From a virus, in the IMG/VR virus record IMGVR_UViG_3300042691_025813, positions 1 through 52,439 of that record: a stretch of 52,439 bases of DNA; one strand, 5' to 3'. The translations under genes and the position numbers were made by a program. Each line of letters starts with the position of its first letter. Position 1 is the first letter of the stretch. Below the pieces are notes generated by a model that did no database searches, was not told the origin of the DNA, and worked only from the letters and a program-made list of their open reading frames with translations. Shown here piece by piece: positions 8,372-17,124 of the stretch.

Positions 8372-8866
8372 TCAGACCTTCTTGTCTTTGTTTTTAGAGG
8401 CTTCCTTTTCTTCTTTGATCTTTTTCGAAAGGGCTTGATTTATCTCGGATGCGATTTTTCTGCCTTCATTTGCGCGAACTCTTTCTTCTTCCCGGATAAC
8501 CCTGTAGCCGCCCTCGGATGTAGGGACCAACTGATTCCGCTTTACGTCTAAGCCGTTCTCTCTTTCATGCCGGATGACTCTATCTTTTTCGGAGTTTCTC
8601 TTCTCAATAACGCCCCACTTCTTCTCGGCATCCCTTCCGATGGCTTTATCGTAGTTCCAATCGTCACTTGTTCCCGTGTTGGGGGGAGCCGCGCCCCTGA
8701 CTTGACTCTGGGGGTGTGCAAACTTGAAGCTTGCCGCCGAAACCAATTTTCTCATAGGGTCTTCGCATTCCGGGCAAGGAATAGAATCCTTTGCTATGGA
8801 GATGCGAGTCCAGAAATGTTCTTTCCTCAGACCGCAAGAATCGCATTGGTATTCATAGACTGGCAA
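8372..8866 (-). CDS. FmdB-type zinc-ribbon protein
   Basis: A 164-aa protein starting at a TTG at 8866 with a strong GGGAGG Shine-Dalgarno 8 nt upstream. Residues 1-45 form a single zinc ribbon of the FmdB / putative regulatory protein type: MPVYEYQCDSCG, CPECEDPMRKLVS, with ligands C8, C11, C31 and C34. After this comes a long, highly charged helical tail rich in Lys, Arg and Glu (ERENGLDVKRNQ, IKEEKEASKNKDKKV) that could bind nucleic acid or a virion partner. Phages of this type commonly carry such ribbons near structural genes, with no established function. A run of nine G directly follows the stop codon on the plus strand. Confidence 0.8.
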   Translation of the reverse strand: MPVYEYQCDSCGLRKEHFWTRISIAKDSIPCPECEDPMRKLVSAASFKFAHPQSQVRGAAPPNTGTSDDWNYDKAIGRDAEKKWGVIEKRNSEKDRVIRHERENGLDVKRNQLVPTSEGGYRVIREEERVRANEGRKIASEINQALSKKIKEEKEASKNKDKKV

Positions 8867-8903
8867 GTGAGAACCTCCCTGGTAGAAAATATACCGGAAG
8901 ATT

Positions 8904-11144
8904 TTATCCGGGTTCCGGAAGACCTTCTGGTTGGTCTACCCCCATTTCGTCCCAATGAACTTCAAGGGAGCCTTTGTCCCAAGAAGCATAATCGTGGCTT
9001 ACCATCCAAGCCAACCTCAGAGCAACGGTGACCGGAAGAATAGCATTCAAGAAATATTTTGAAGGAAGACCCGGAAACAAGAGGGACAGAATCAGACCGA
9101 TCCCTGCTTCTGGGAGACTCTTTAGAAGTTCCACAAACGTGTAGCCGCCGGAGAAGCCCCGAAGAATATCCGGGACGTCCCAAGAAATCTCGGTGACGTT
9201 CAACCAAATCACTGCGAAAAGAGCAGCCGAAACCGCTTTCCCTGCAAGCAGAGAAATAGGATGCTTTCTCACATAATCATCCAGAACTTCAGCGATACCA
9301 GTTACAGACTTCGCGACGGATTTTAGTGCGTTTGAAATCTTAGGGGGGAGGTAATCCCCCAACTTTAGAAGATAAGCGTTGAGGGCCGGCATCTTCCCTC
9401 TCGCCTCAAAGTAGATCTTGAAGAATGGAACTTTGTCTACGAGGTAATCCCCTGCTTTTTGTAAAGCATCTTTCCCTTTTTTGACGAAGTTCTGAATCTT
9501 GCTTGGGAGTTCTTTGAGCGCGCTGAGAAGAGAATCCGCTCTTACGCCGATCATATCCTTGAAATCCTCCCAGGCTTCTTTTTGGGAAGAGAAAACCTCC
9601 CAGAGGGCTTTGATCTTTTTCGCAACGTCAAAGGCTTGTTTTTGGGTGGAGATCTTAGACCCGTGGGAATCCAAGAATGAAAGAAGGACTTCTGAAGTGA
9701 GCTCTTTGTTGGACTTGGAAGCTGTTCGGCCTGCAAGGATTTTCCGAACTTCGTTCCTCAGAGTATGCTGGGAAGCAACACGTTTTTCAAAGGACCTCTG
9801 AAGCCTCTGTTCGACTTTCTTCCAATCCACGAGGTTATCGAACAGGGCTTCAAAATGCTTCGCTCGATCGTTCTGGTAATCCAAATAATAAGCGTGCTCC
9901 CACGCATCAATCGGTAGGAGAACTTCTCCTTCCCAAAGAACTCCATTTTCGTGGTTCATCACAGTGACGATCCTTAGACCGTCCGGGGTTGATACCAAAA
10001 CGCCCCAACCAGATCCCCGGACTTTAACGGCGCTCTCTTTCATCTGAGATCGGAAATCTTCCCAGGACCCGAAATCTTCTTCAATGGTTTTCTTGAGGTC
10101 CTGAGAAGGTTCTTCATACTCCGGGGTCAAAGACTCCCAATACAGAGTATGCAAGAAATGACCTCCCGCATTGAATTGCATCGCCGCGTTTAGGGCGGGG
10201 ATCCTCTCAAAGTCTTTTTCCTTTCGGGCTTTGGCGATTGCTTTCTCCGCTTCGTTGAGCCCGTCGACATAAGACTTGTGGTGCTTATCGTGATGGAACC
10301 TTAGAGTCTCCTCGGAGATATAAGGCTCAAGGGCGTCATAAGCATAAGGAAGTTTCGGAAGAGAGTGTTTTCCAACAGATGCAGTCCTAAGAATCTCCCC
10401 GGAAGAAACTTCAGGGCCAGTCACGAATTCTAAAATCTCTTGGAGCTCCTCGAGGGTTGGCTCCCGGTTGATTTCTGGGTGATCCCGATAAAGATTTCGG
10501 ACGTCATCCAAAGCCACTTGCATTACATCCGAAGGTTCATCCCCGATCAACCCGCCCCCTTCAGATTTCCACCAACCGGCTTTCTTCTTTCTCCAACCCC
10601 CGCCCTCATCTTTGTAGATCTTCAGGGCGTGCCCCACCGCATAAGCAGAAGGCCACTTTTTGTACCTGGACTTCGCTATATCTTTGGATTCTTCCCACAA
10701 GTCGGGGTCGGTCGGCTCGTTTTCCCCCGCAAAGATATCTCTGGACTCTTTGAAGGTTTTGGTATGCGTCGTGGATTTACCCTCACCCCTATCTTTCTTC
10801 TCCGCCCGCATCTTCTCTTTTGCGAGTTCTGCCCTTTCTTTCTTTGGGGTGTCCCAAGCTTTCTGCCTGGGCATGCATTTCAGAGGGTCTTTTCCACCCC
10901 CGGTTTCTTTCTTCCAGTTTGGATCTTCTGAAATCCCGCACGGCCCGATAATATCCCCCGGATAAACAGTCTCTTCTTTGACTGTGCCGTCCGCGAGTTC
11001 TTTCTTGATCTTTTTCTTTACGGGGGATATTGCGACCCAATCACCCCAAGTCGCGTCGCCCTTGCTCCCGCCGTGGCCGCTAAACCATTCGTCCAACCCG
11101 CCGTGGCCCACATCTTTCTTTGCCCTATTGCGCGCTGTTCTCAT
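8904..11144 (-). CDS. Fusion protein: small phage domain + Fe/Mn superoxide dismutase + membrane segments
   Basis: A 746-aa protein starting at the ATG at 11144 with AGGGGG upstream; TTG 11201 and ATG 11159 are weaker starts. Residues 15-180 hold GGLDEWFSG, WGDWVAISP, GDIIGPCG, CMPRQKAW and KKWPSAYAVGHALKIYK, resembling a small domain of giant-virus and phage proteins (I believe DUF5872). Residues about 260-451 are a complete Fe/Mn superoxide dismutase domain: LPKLPYAYDALEPYIS, FHHDKHHKSYVDGLN, GGHFLHTLYWESL, GSGWGVLV, IDAWEHAYYLDYQNDR. All four metal ligands are present (H284, H332, D413, H417), as is active-site Y292. Residues 470-625 are helical, and hydrophobic segments lie near 632-649, 671-693 and 698-714. 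SOD dismutates superoxide to O2 and H2O2. The fusion and membrane tail are unusual, and the product may be virion- or membrane-attached. Confidence 0.88.
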   Translation of the reverse strand: MRTARNRAKKDVGHGGLDEWFSGHGGSKGDATWGDWVAISPVKKKIKKELADGTVKEETVYPGDIIGPCGISEDPNWKKETGGGKDPLKCMPRQKAWDTPKKERAELAKEKMRAEKKDRGEGKSTTHTKTFKESRDIFAGENEPTDPDLWEESKDIAKSRYKKWPSAYAVGHALKIYKDEGGGWRKKKAGWWKSEGGGLIGDEPSDVMQVALDDVRNLYRDHPEINREPTLEELQEILEFVTGPEVSSGEILRTASVGKHSLPKLPYAYDALEPYISEETLRFHHDKHHKSYVDGLNEAEKAIAKARKEKDFERIPALNAAMQFNAGGHFLHTLYWESLTPEYEEPSQDLKKTIEEDFGSWEDFRSQMKESAVKVRGSGWGVLVSTPDGLRIVTVMNHENGVLWEGEVLLPIDAWEHAYYLDYQNDRAKHFEALFDNLVDWKKVEQRLQRSFEKRVASQHTLRNEVRKILAGRTASKSNKELTSEVLLSFLDSHGSKISTQKQAFDVAKKIKALWEVFSSQKEAWEDFKDMIGVRADSLLSALKELPSKIQNFVKKGKDALQKAGDYLVDKVPFFKIYFEARGKMPALNAYLLKLGDYLPPKISNALKSVAKSVTGIAEVLDDYVRKHPISLLAGKAVSAALFAVIWLNVTEISWDVPDILRGFSGGYTFVELLKSLPEAGIGLILSLLFPGLPSKYFLNAILPVTVALRLAWMVSHDYASWDKGSLEVHWDEMGVDQPEGLPEPG

Positions 11145-11219
11145 TTGTCGCCCCCTCATTCCCACGGCATTCCGGATAAGAGGGTCCGCCAAGATAAGCA
11201 AAACAACGCCAAAGTCTGA

Positions 11220-11765
11220 TCACCTGTTACGATAAGACTTCTTCTTCTCGACCCATAGGGAAGCAACAATAGCGGGTCTTGGGGCAATAACTCCTCCACC
11301 AAGGCCGAAATCTAACAGAGGCTTGAAAGATTCCCTCGTGTCCTCATAAAGCGATTCCATCCAATCTAAAGGGTGGACCCTATCCAGGTAATACTTGACC
11401 TCTGCCAGCAAGAGCTCTGCCTTCAAGAGAAGCCAACCTGCTTCTTTCAGGAGATAATCTTTGGAATCGTCTTTCCTGGAGAGGATTTCAAGTTCCTTCT
11501 TGGATTTCTCAAGGCCAGCAGTGGCCCAAGAAAGAAATCCAACGATCCCGATATCATCAGTACTGTAATTTCCCGAATTCTTTTTACGCGCCTCCGTCGC
11601 GAGGGGTTTGATCTTAGAAGCAAACCCCTCTACTTCCTTGAGAAGAACGCGGATCCGATTGCGAAACTTTTTCGGGAGGTCATCGGCTTTAAGGGCTTTC
11701 CGAAGATTGTTCACAGCGCCCTCGGCCCCCAACTCCGCAAGAAAAATATGTTTCGCGGAAGTCAT
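11220..11765 (-). CDS. Hypothetical helical protein
   Basis: A 181-aa protein (MTSAKHIFLAELG...) starting at the ATG at 11765, with AGAGGA 5-6 nt upstream, directly after the stop of the preceding gene. It is almost all alpha-helical and Lys/Glu/Leu-rich (AVNNLRKALKADDLPKKF, KEAGWLLLKAELLLAEVKYY), with a Gly-rich patch (DFGLGGGVIAPRP) near the C-terminus. I recognise no family. It is translationally linked to the 92-aa protein and the SNF2-type helicase upstream, and lies before the SOD fusion in the same transcript, which suggests a virion-associated or assembly role, but that is only context. Confidence 0.7.
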   Translation of the reverse strand: MTSAKHIFLAELGAEGAVNNLRKALKADDLPKKFRNRIRVLLKEVEGFASKIKPLATEARKKNSGNYSTDDIGIVGFLSWATAGLEKSKKELEILSRKDDSKDYLLKEAGWLLLKAELLLAEVKYYLDRVHPLDWMESLYEDTRESFKPLLDFGLGGGVIAPRPAIVASLWVEKKKSYRNR

Positions 11766-11766
11766 G

Positions 11767-12045
11767 TTAGTCCTCTGAAATCGGCATTGGAAGAAGGCCG
11801 CTCTCGAGGAGACCCCCATAAGAAAGATATTCCCCCGGAATTCCTTCTGGGGGATCTTCCCCTTCGGACTCAAACCTCTTAGCAAACATCAAAAGAATCT
11901 GAACTATGTCTCGGCCAGGAAACCCTTCTTCTTGAAGGGTTCTGACAAACACAAGCGTATTCGCGGCGATCGCTACGTCCCGGAGATCGTCCGAAGTCAG
12001 GGAAGAGATATACTCGGCCCATTCGGGAAGGCTGTTTGGTCTCAT
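11767..12045 (-). CDS. Hypothetical small protein
   Basis: A 92-aa acidic protein (MRPNSLPEWAEYISSLTSDD) whose ATG overlaps the stop of the SNF2-type helicase gene as ATGA, so the two are translationally coupled. It is predicted to be helical (LRDVAIAANTLVFVRTLQEE, DIVQILLMFAKRFESEG) with an acidic, Pro/Gly-rich tail. No motif is recognised. The coupling suggests it may act with the helicase. Confidence 0.7.
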   Translation of the reverse strand: MRPNSLPEWAEYISSLTSDDLRDVAIAANTLVFVRTLQEEGFPGRDIVQILLMFAKRFESEGEDPPEGIPGEYLSYGGLLESGLLPMPISED

Positions 12046-15000
12046 ACTTCAGTCTCCTGCTCTCCGAATTGTTGGGCGTAGGGAGAAAGAGCTCTCTCTA
12101 ACATACGCCGCTCTACTTTGTAGAGCATAGACCTCTGCTTCTTGATCTCAGTCCATTCTTCACCAAGGCGCTCGACTTGAGAGTCAAGGACTACTTGGTT
12201 GAAGAGATTTTCGTCGATACCCTGAACGACCTTACGGATCTCGTCCAGGGTCTGAGAAGCTCCCCTTCCAGCAAATGCCTCTTGGAAAGTGAGGTCGATC
12301 GTGTACTCGTCTACCGGCTTCTTGTTGCCGGAACGCCATGCGCGGGCGGTTCTTTGCTTCATAGTCTCGTTAGACCAACCGTCACGATCCAAGTGGATCA
12401 CGTGGCCGAAACTTTGAAGATTCTGCCCGACGGCATAAGATCCAGTCAAAACTGCAGTGTGGACCGGATAGCCCGTGATCTTTGTTCCAAGGCCCAGAAC
12501 TTTCCCAAGGACAAAAGATTTCCACTCTTCGGCTTTTACGGCTCTTCCGGTTTCAGGGTCAGTGTATTTCTTTGCTTTGAACGTCAGGTACTCACCCGTC
12601 GGGGTGCAGTAGATGATCGAATCCTTCAAGCCAAGGATATGACCCTTACCTGGAAACCTCTTCTGAAGATCCGAGAAAGTGTCTTCTGCGAGTTCTTTCG
12701 AATCCGAGAAAAGAAGAACCCGGTCATCCATCGAGATCTGAGAGATAATCTCTGCAGCCCTTTCAATCTTGGGGTTCGGAAGTCCCGGAATAACCCTGTT
12801 TGGAACATCCGAGAGCCGAGTAAGGTTTGAGAGGGGTCTCGTGATTCTACGGCTTGCCGCTTCAAAAGCAAGCTCCGGCCTCTCCCGGTAGACCGCGAGG
12901 AGATCCTTCAACCCCTTGATGACGGAATTCATTTCCGTACGATAAGCTTCTTCTAACTGAGGGGGCATCGTAACAGAAACTGTATCTTTGCGAAGCCTCT
13001 CAATCTTAGAGTCTTCTTCGGTGACGGAAGTCTTGTCCGCGAAAAACAAGTTCCTCTTGACCCAAACCCGGAAGTCTTTCGCGGCGTTTGGATCCCGCGT
13101 AACCGAAACCGGGCGACCGCCGACGTCCTGGGTGTAGAATCCAAGAAACTTGGCTTCTTGGGCCCTACCCTCCGGAGAATTCAGATCCAAGTTGTTCGCG
13201 ACCGAAGCCAGGGTAAAGACTTCTCTTGGAGCCTTTACCATCGGGGAAGCGGTGAGAAGAACCTTGTGCTTGGATTTGCAAGACACGGCCGCTTTGTATG
13301 CAGATTTCGACTTTGATCCAAGATGAAGATGCGCTTCGTCAAAGTAGACGGCGATGTAATCATCCCCATAAGTTGGGTCTTTCTTACGGAGGTTTGAAAA
13401 CCTCGCATAAGAAAGGATATCCACCCGCTTGGAGATCTCGTCCGCGACCGGCCGCTCAAGAAACTTGTAGAATTCACCCACCAAGTTTCCAAGGAGGTCT
13501 TTCTCACAGACATACAGGTAACGACCGTTGGTCCCTTCGGCTTTGCCCCGCATATCCAAGTTCATCATGGAAGCGATCGCGGTGACGGTTTTGCCCATCC
13601 CCGTATCCAAAGCGCAGATCCCACGATCCCCGTTTGCTTCCATCCAAGCAAGGGCGCGCATTGTATGCCGCCGGAGAGGAAGCCTCAAACCAAGCCTCTC
13701 CGAAGAGAATCTCTCTAAGTTCTCTGCATCAGCGGCACGCCCGGCTTTGGAAAGTTCCTCGAAATACTCGGAAAGAAACTTAGATGCGGCAGAAGACAGC
13801 GCCAAGCTTCCGACACGGTCTCTCACAATGTTGAAGTCTTTCGCTTCGAAAGTGTAACCAGACCTCCGGGTTCCAGGAACCGCTTGAATGGTCGGGACTG
13901 ATCCCGAAAGACGGGCCATTTCGTTGCGGATTCCCGTGAAAGAATGCTCCGCGCTTACTTGCAAGTAAAGCTTGCCGTTGAACAGAGTAACATAAGGTTC
14001 CCTTGTTCTACGGATGTTTAGGGTTCCATCGGCGTTCTTGGTGTCTCTACGGGTGATCTTTGTTCCCGTGTCATAATCCAGATAATAAGCGGAACCTTCG
14101 ATTTGCCGACCTGCCGCATTGACAAGACTTGGAATAGGGATTCCGCGATAACGACCCGCGACCACAACAGGAACCCCGCCGATGTCCGCTACACGATAGA
14201 TCTTCGTGAGGGCGGTTGATTTGTTGGGGTCGTCCGTCAAGGACATGTATTTCGGAGGGCTGTTTACTGCCGCCCTTTCGACTTCTTCGTCCGAGAAAGT
14301 CCGAATCCTCTCAATCGTCCGGGTTTGCCCAAGAGGGTTGATCGCTTTCTGTACGGATTTGTTTTTCGACTTGACTTTGACAATAAAGTCTTCGACGGAG
14401 AGAACTTCCCCGTCTAAGTCATAGACTGAGGTTTCTCCCGTTACCGGGTCCGTACCGATATTCATCGGGCGACCAAAGATTTCCCGGACGGAAGAAACTT
14501 TCCCCTCTTCAGAGATTCTCTTACGGATGGAAGCTCCAATCTTCCATTTCTGCTCCCGATCCATCTGAAGGCGCTCAAACAGTTCGGGATCTTCGCGCCG
14601 AACCTTTTCAACTTCTTCTTCTTTCCTGGAAGCTTTCTGAAGGCGAAGCCAACGGACCGGTGAAACTCCAGGAAGCCTGCGCGCAGTCAGAAAGACGTCT
14701 TTGTCCGCTGAAAGCGATTGGATCAAATCCGAATAGCTCTCAACCAGAGTTTTCCATAGCGGCAGAGGAAGATCTTGGCCGCTGTCCACCCTGCGAAGAA
14801 TCGGCAAGATTTCCTGGGTCTTCTGTTCCACCCGAATACGTGTATTCTCAGAAGTGATCCTTGAGTCCAAGACCCCAACCGCCCGAAGAAAGCGATTGTA
14901 GAATCCTCGATCACCGGGGATCAATCCCGCTTGTTCTGCATCAAAGACATCTTTGAGCTCACCGTACATCTCAAAGAACTCCGTGATGATCGGAGTCCTT

Positions 15001-15146
15001 CCGAAAGCGCGATAGATCTGAAGAAGGCTGACTTGAGCGATCGGAGTGAGGGCGTCAGGAACCCTTGGGTCGTAATCTTCTTCAGAAGCGACTTTAGAGT
15101 TCAACTCCGAAAGCCAAGAAGTAAGCGTGAGCTCGATGTTAGCCAC
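12042..15146 (-). CDS. SNF2/DEAD-like helicase with long N-terminal region
   Basis: A protein of about 1034 aa. A GTG at 15146 has GGAG 6 nt upstream and is preferred; a TTG at 15158 is the longer option. The C-terminal half is a superfamily 2 helicase: LPLRRHTMRALAWMEANGDR, Walker A ALDTGMGKTVTA (near residue 515), DEAH box YFDEAHLHLG (near 605), motif III LLTASPM, then DRVLLFSDSKELAED and motif V/VI TGSYAVGQNLQSFGHVIHLD and MKQRTARAWRSG. SNF2-type ATPases translocate on double-stranded DNA and remodel DNA-protein complexes. The first ~480 residues match nothing I recognise and include helical and beta-rich stretches. The gene lies among probable virion-associated genes rather than in the replication run, so the protein may be packaged or act early on host DNA. 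Confidence 0.85.
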   Translation of the reverse strand: MANIELTLTSWLSELNSKVASEEDYDPRVPDALTPIAQVSLLQIYRAFGRTPIITEFFEMYGELKDVFDAEQAGLIPGDRGFYNRFLRAVGVLDSRITSENTRIRVEQKTQEILPILRRVDSGQDLPLPLWKTLVESYSDLIQSLSADKDVFLTARRLPGVSPVRWLRLQKASRKEEEVEKVRREDPELFERLQMDREQKWKIGASIRKRISEEGKVSSVREIFGRPMNIGTDPVTGETSVYDLDGEVLSVEDFIVKVKSKNKSVQKAINPLGQTRTIERIRTFSDEEVERAAVNSPPKYMSLTDDPNKSTALTKIYRVADIGGVPVVVAGRYRGIPIPSLVNAAGRQIEGSAYYLDYDTGTKITRRDTKNADGTLNIRRTREPYVTLFNGKLYLQVSAEHSFTGIRNEMARLSGSVPTIQAVPGTRRSGYTFEAKDFNIVRDRVGSLALSSAASKFLSEYFEELSKAGRAADAENLERFSSERLGLRLPLRRHTMRALAWMEANGDRGICALDTGMGKTVTAIASMMNLDMRGKAEGTNGRYLYVCEKDLLGNLVGEFYKFLERPVADEISKRVDILSYARFSNLRKKDPTYGDDYIAVYFDEAHLHLGSKSKSAYKAAVSCKSKHKVLLTASPMVKAPREVFTLASVANNLDLNSPEGRAQEAKFLGFYTQDVGGRPVSVTRDPNAAKDFRVWVKRNLFFADKTSVTEEDSKIERLRKDTVSVTMPPQLEEAYRTEMNSVIKGLKDLLAVYRERPELAFEAASRRITRPLSNLTRLSDVPNRVIPGLPNPKIERAAEIISQISMDDRVLLFSDSKELAEDTFSDLQKRFPGKGHILGLKDSIIYCTPTGEYLTFKAKKYTDPETGRAVKAEEWKSFVLGKVLGLGTKITGYPVHTAVLTGSYAVGQNLQSFGHVIHLDRDGWSNETMKQRTARAWRSGNKKPVDEYTIDLTFQEAFAGRGASQTLDEIRKVVQGIDENLFNQVVLDSQVERLGEEWTEIKKQRSMLYKVERRMLERALSPYAQQFGEQETEV

Positions 15147-15161
15147 AAGATTCTCCAAATC

Positions 15162-15821
15162 TTATCGAGAAGAGACTTGCCTCAACCAAGACTTCATTCT
15201 GGAGTTGTTGATCTCCAGGGCCGAGAGCTTCGGCATCTTCTCTTCGTTCGCAGGAACGGCTTTTTCAGCTTTGGGGTCTACGGAATCTACCACGAGGCGA
15301 TTTAGCGTAGACACCGCTTTCCCCCCAGGACCCTTTTTGATCTCTTCCGGGGTCGGGGGGGCTTGCTTGGCGTCCGAGACTGTTTTTCTCTTTGAGAGGT
15401 CCAAGTTATCTTTGGATGCTGCTTCTGCGGCTATTTCTGGGGAGTTTGTAATCGCCCCGGTCTCCGCAAACTCGCGAACCTCACTGAACTGGGGGGCTTT
15501 GTAGAAAGCCCCTTCTGCGGAAGGAGCAACTTTCGGGGGGGCTTTCTGGGCTGTTCTGATCCCCTGTGGGTAAAACAACTCCAGAACAACCCACTCGTCC
15601 ATGTAATCTATCTCGGCACTTCCAGTAGGGAATTTCTGGAGGTAGAGAACCTTCAAGCGTTTTGCTTCTTGAAGGTCTTCCTTCCCGATTTTCTGTCTGC
15701 CGACATCTCCGTGTTCCCTCGTGATAAGAGAAACGGATTCCGAGTTGATAGAATCAACTCGAAACCAAGTATTTTCACTACGGAGGAAAGCAGAGATTTC
15801 GGTCGGAATACGCATGGTCAT
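15162..15821 (-). CDS. Hypothetical protein with disordered linker
   Basis: A 219-aa protein whose ATG at 15821 overlaps the stop of the Dps-like gene (ATGA). Residues 1-90 look like a compact mixed domain (ISAFLRSENTWFRVDSINSE, DEWVVLELFYPQG). The remainder is Ala/Pro/Lys/Glu-rich and probably disordered, ending in a short basic helix (EINNSRMKSWLRQVSSR). No family is recognised. Tight coupling to the Dps-like gene suggests co-production with it. Confidence 0.7.
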   Translation of the reverse strand: MTMRIPTEISAFLRSENTWFRVDSINSESVSLITREHGDVGRQKIGKEDLQEAKRLKVLYLQKFPTGSAEIDYMDEWVVLELFYPQGIRTAQKAPPKVAPSAEGAFYKAPQFSEVREFAETGAITNSPEIAAEAASKDNLDLSKRKTVSDAKQAPPTPEEIKKGPGGKAVSTLNRLVVDSVDPKAEKAVPANEEKMPKLSALEINNSRMKSWLRQVSSR

Positions 15822-16456
15822 GCAAGAACCTGCTGAAGAAGATAGATGTTGGTTTCATGCGCGCTCGCAGTCGCCATGATCCAATCATCAAACCCAAGGG
15901 TCAGGCCGCCGCAGGCTTTCAGCCGGTTGTAGCAATTCTTCAGGAGTTTCTGAAGATCTTGCTCTGCATAGAGTGCCCTCTGATGGGGGTCGGCTACTTT
16001 GCACCAATGCGAGCAGTACCCTTGAATCAGGGAAATCTGATTCGGGAGGAAAACGCTATCCCCGCCCGTGTACCCCACAAGCTTCTCGGCTGCGGAATCA
16101 ATCTCTTCTTCTACGCTCTCGTACAGGCGCTGGAAGAGAAGATGATTCCCGTAATAGTTCGGGCCTTTGGCTTGCCAGTGCAGGGTCTGGTAAAGCATGT
16201 ACTGCGCGCGAAGGGCGGCAAGGATATGCGACAAGCAGTTACGGACTTCGTCCAAGTTTTGGGTTTCTACATAAGCATTCTTTTTGTTCTTCAGCTCTTC
16301 CCGAACTTTGAGTACGGACTCCGGAGGATTCTCGTTCATTTCCGCAAACTCAGGATTATCCTGAAAGAACTTCTTCTTTTCCGCCTGGGACATAGGTCCG
16401 GCTTTGTGCTTTGCTGAGAGGCTGCGGGCAATTTCTGATGGGAGAAGAAAAGACAT
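15818..16456 (-). CDS. Dps-like ferritin-fold protein
   Basis: A 212-aa protein with a charged ~65-aa N-terminal extension, then a Dps/ferritin four-helix domain at about 68-205: CLSHILAALRAQYMLYQTLH, HWQAKGPNYYGNHLLFQRLY, SVEEEIDSAAEKLVGY. The Dps inter-subunit ferroxidase spacing is kept (H93-x11-H105-x14-D120-x3-E124, matching Listeria Dps H31, H43, D58, E62); the fifth ligand D47 is Q109. Dps proteins oxidise Fe(II) with H2O2 and store iron, protecting DNA from Fenton chemistry. A Cys/His patch (GYCSHWCKV) follows. It lies 4.7 kb upstream, in transcription direction, of the SOD fusion, and the two activities are complementary because SOD produces H2O2. Confidence 0.82.
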   Translation of the reverse strand: MSFLLPSEIARSLSAKHKAGPMSQAEKKKFFQDNPEFAEMNENPPESVLKVREELKNKKNAYVETQNLDEVRNCLSHILAALRAQYMLYQTLHWQAKGPNYYGNHLLFQRLYESVEEEIDSAAEKLVGYTGGDSVFLPNQISLIQGYCSHWCKVADPHQRALYAEQDLQKLLKNCYNRLKACGGLTLGFDDWIMATASAHETNIYLLQQVLA

Positions 16457-16519
16457 GAACAGACCCCGAGTGGTACGGTTCGTTCTTGGTGATAAACGAT
16501 CTACCGTGGACCCGAGGCC

Positions 16520-16735
16520 CTATAAAAATAGATCCCAACCCACTTTGCCCGAGATCGAAGAACCGGCTTGCACTTTGAAGCCCGTCACTGTTTTGTTTGT
16601 GACTCTCAGAGGAGAGAAAACCCCTGAAGACAATATCACGGTGTAATTTGCATTAGACAACGCCGGGGTCCAAGTGACCGTCTTCTCAGTCTCCCCGGAG
16701 AAAACAAGATTTCCACTTTTGAGAGAAGAAGCCAT
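16520..16735 (-). CDS. Small beta-sandwich protein, fibre-tip-like
   Basis: A 71-aa protein (MASSLKSGNLVFSGETEKTV) with AGGTG 6 nt before its ATG. It is paralogous to the last ~70 residues of the 50012-50782 protein: both have a TVTWTPALSNANY or SIVFSTPLANDSY strand, a VFSPLRV or VFAPFRV strand, a GFKVQAG or GFTVEAG turn, and end in WDLFL or FDIFV. The pattern resembles small tail-fibre tip or H-type-lectin-like beta domains. A free-standing copy could be a virion decoration or a soluble lectin-like protein. It is encoded between a Dps-like gene and an unknown gene. Confidence 0.75.
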   Translation of the reverse strand: MASSLKSGNLVFSGETEKTVTWTPALSNANYTVILSSGVFSPLRVTNKTVTGFKVQAGSSISGKVGWDLFL

Positions 16736-16743
16736 GAGATCAC

Positions 16744-17124
16744 CTATGTGACGCCGGAAGTTTCACAGCCTTTTGAAACAAGCCACTCATCGAGCTTCTG
16801 AAGAGATTCTCTGTCCCTGGATTTGAAAGTAACTTTATCCGGCTCAACCTTTACGCCGAGGTCCTTAATCGGGGGAACTTTATCCAGACGGGATTTCCCA
16901 TCCCGAAAGCTTTTGAGCAGGGCCGGGAGATTCTTGATCTGTTCCGACCCTATGTAAACCACAAGTCTATGTTCGGGTAAGGCTTCTCGCTCAAGCCAAG
17001 AACGAGCGACCTTTTTCGCCATCGAGACTTTCTTGTTGGGGGGCTCAGAAGTCAAAATTTCCTCGAACACCGGGAAAGATAGCGAACCTAACGGGTTAGC
17101 CAACTTGGTAGATAATCTCTTCAT
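16744..17124 (-). CDS. Hypothetical protein
   Basis: A 126-aa protein whose ATG at 17124 lies inside the 3' end of the sigma-like gene (29-nt overlap). No strong Shine-Dalgarno is seen, and an internal ATG at 17022 (MAKKVARSWLEREALP) is an alternative start. The central MAKKVARSWLERE segment is a basic amphipathic helix of a kind often found at domain edges in large-phage proteins. The rest (VVYIGSEQIKNLPALLKSF, DKVTFKSRDRESLQKLDEWL) is mixed alpha/beta. No family is recognised. Confidence 0.65.
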   Translation of the reverse strand: MKRLSTKLANPLGSLSFPVFEEILTSEPPNKKVSMAKKVARSWLEREALPEHRLVVYIGSEQIKNLPALLKSFRDGKSRLDKVPPIKDLGVKVEPDKVTFKSRDRESLQKLDEWLVSKGCETSGVT

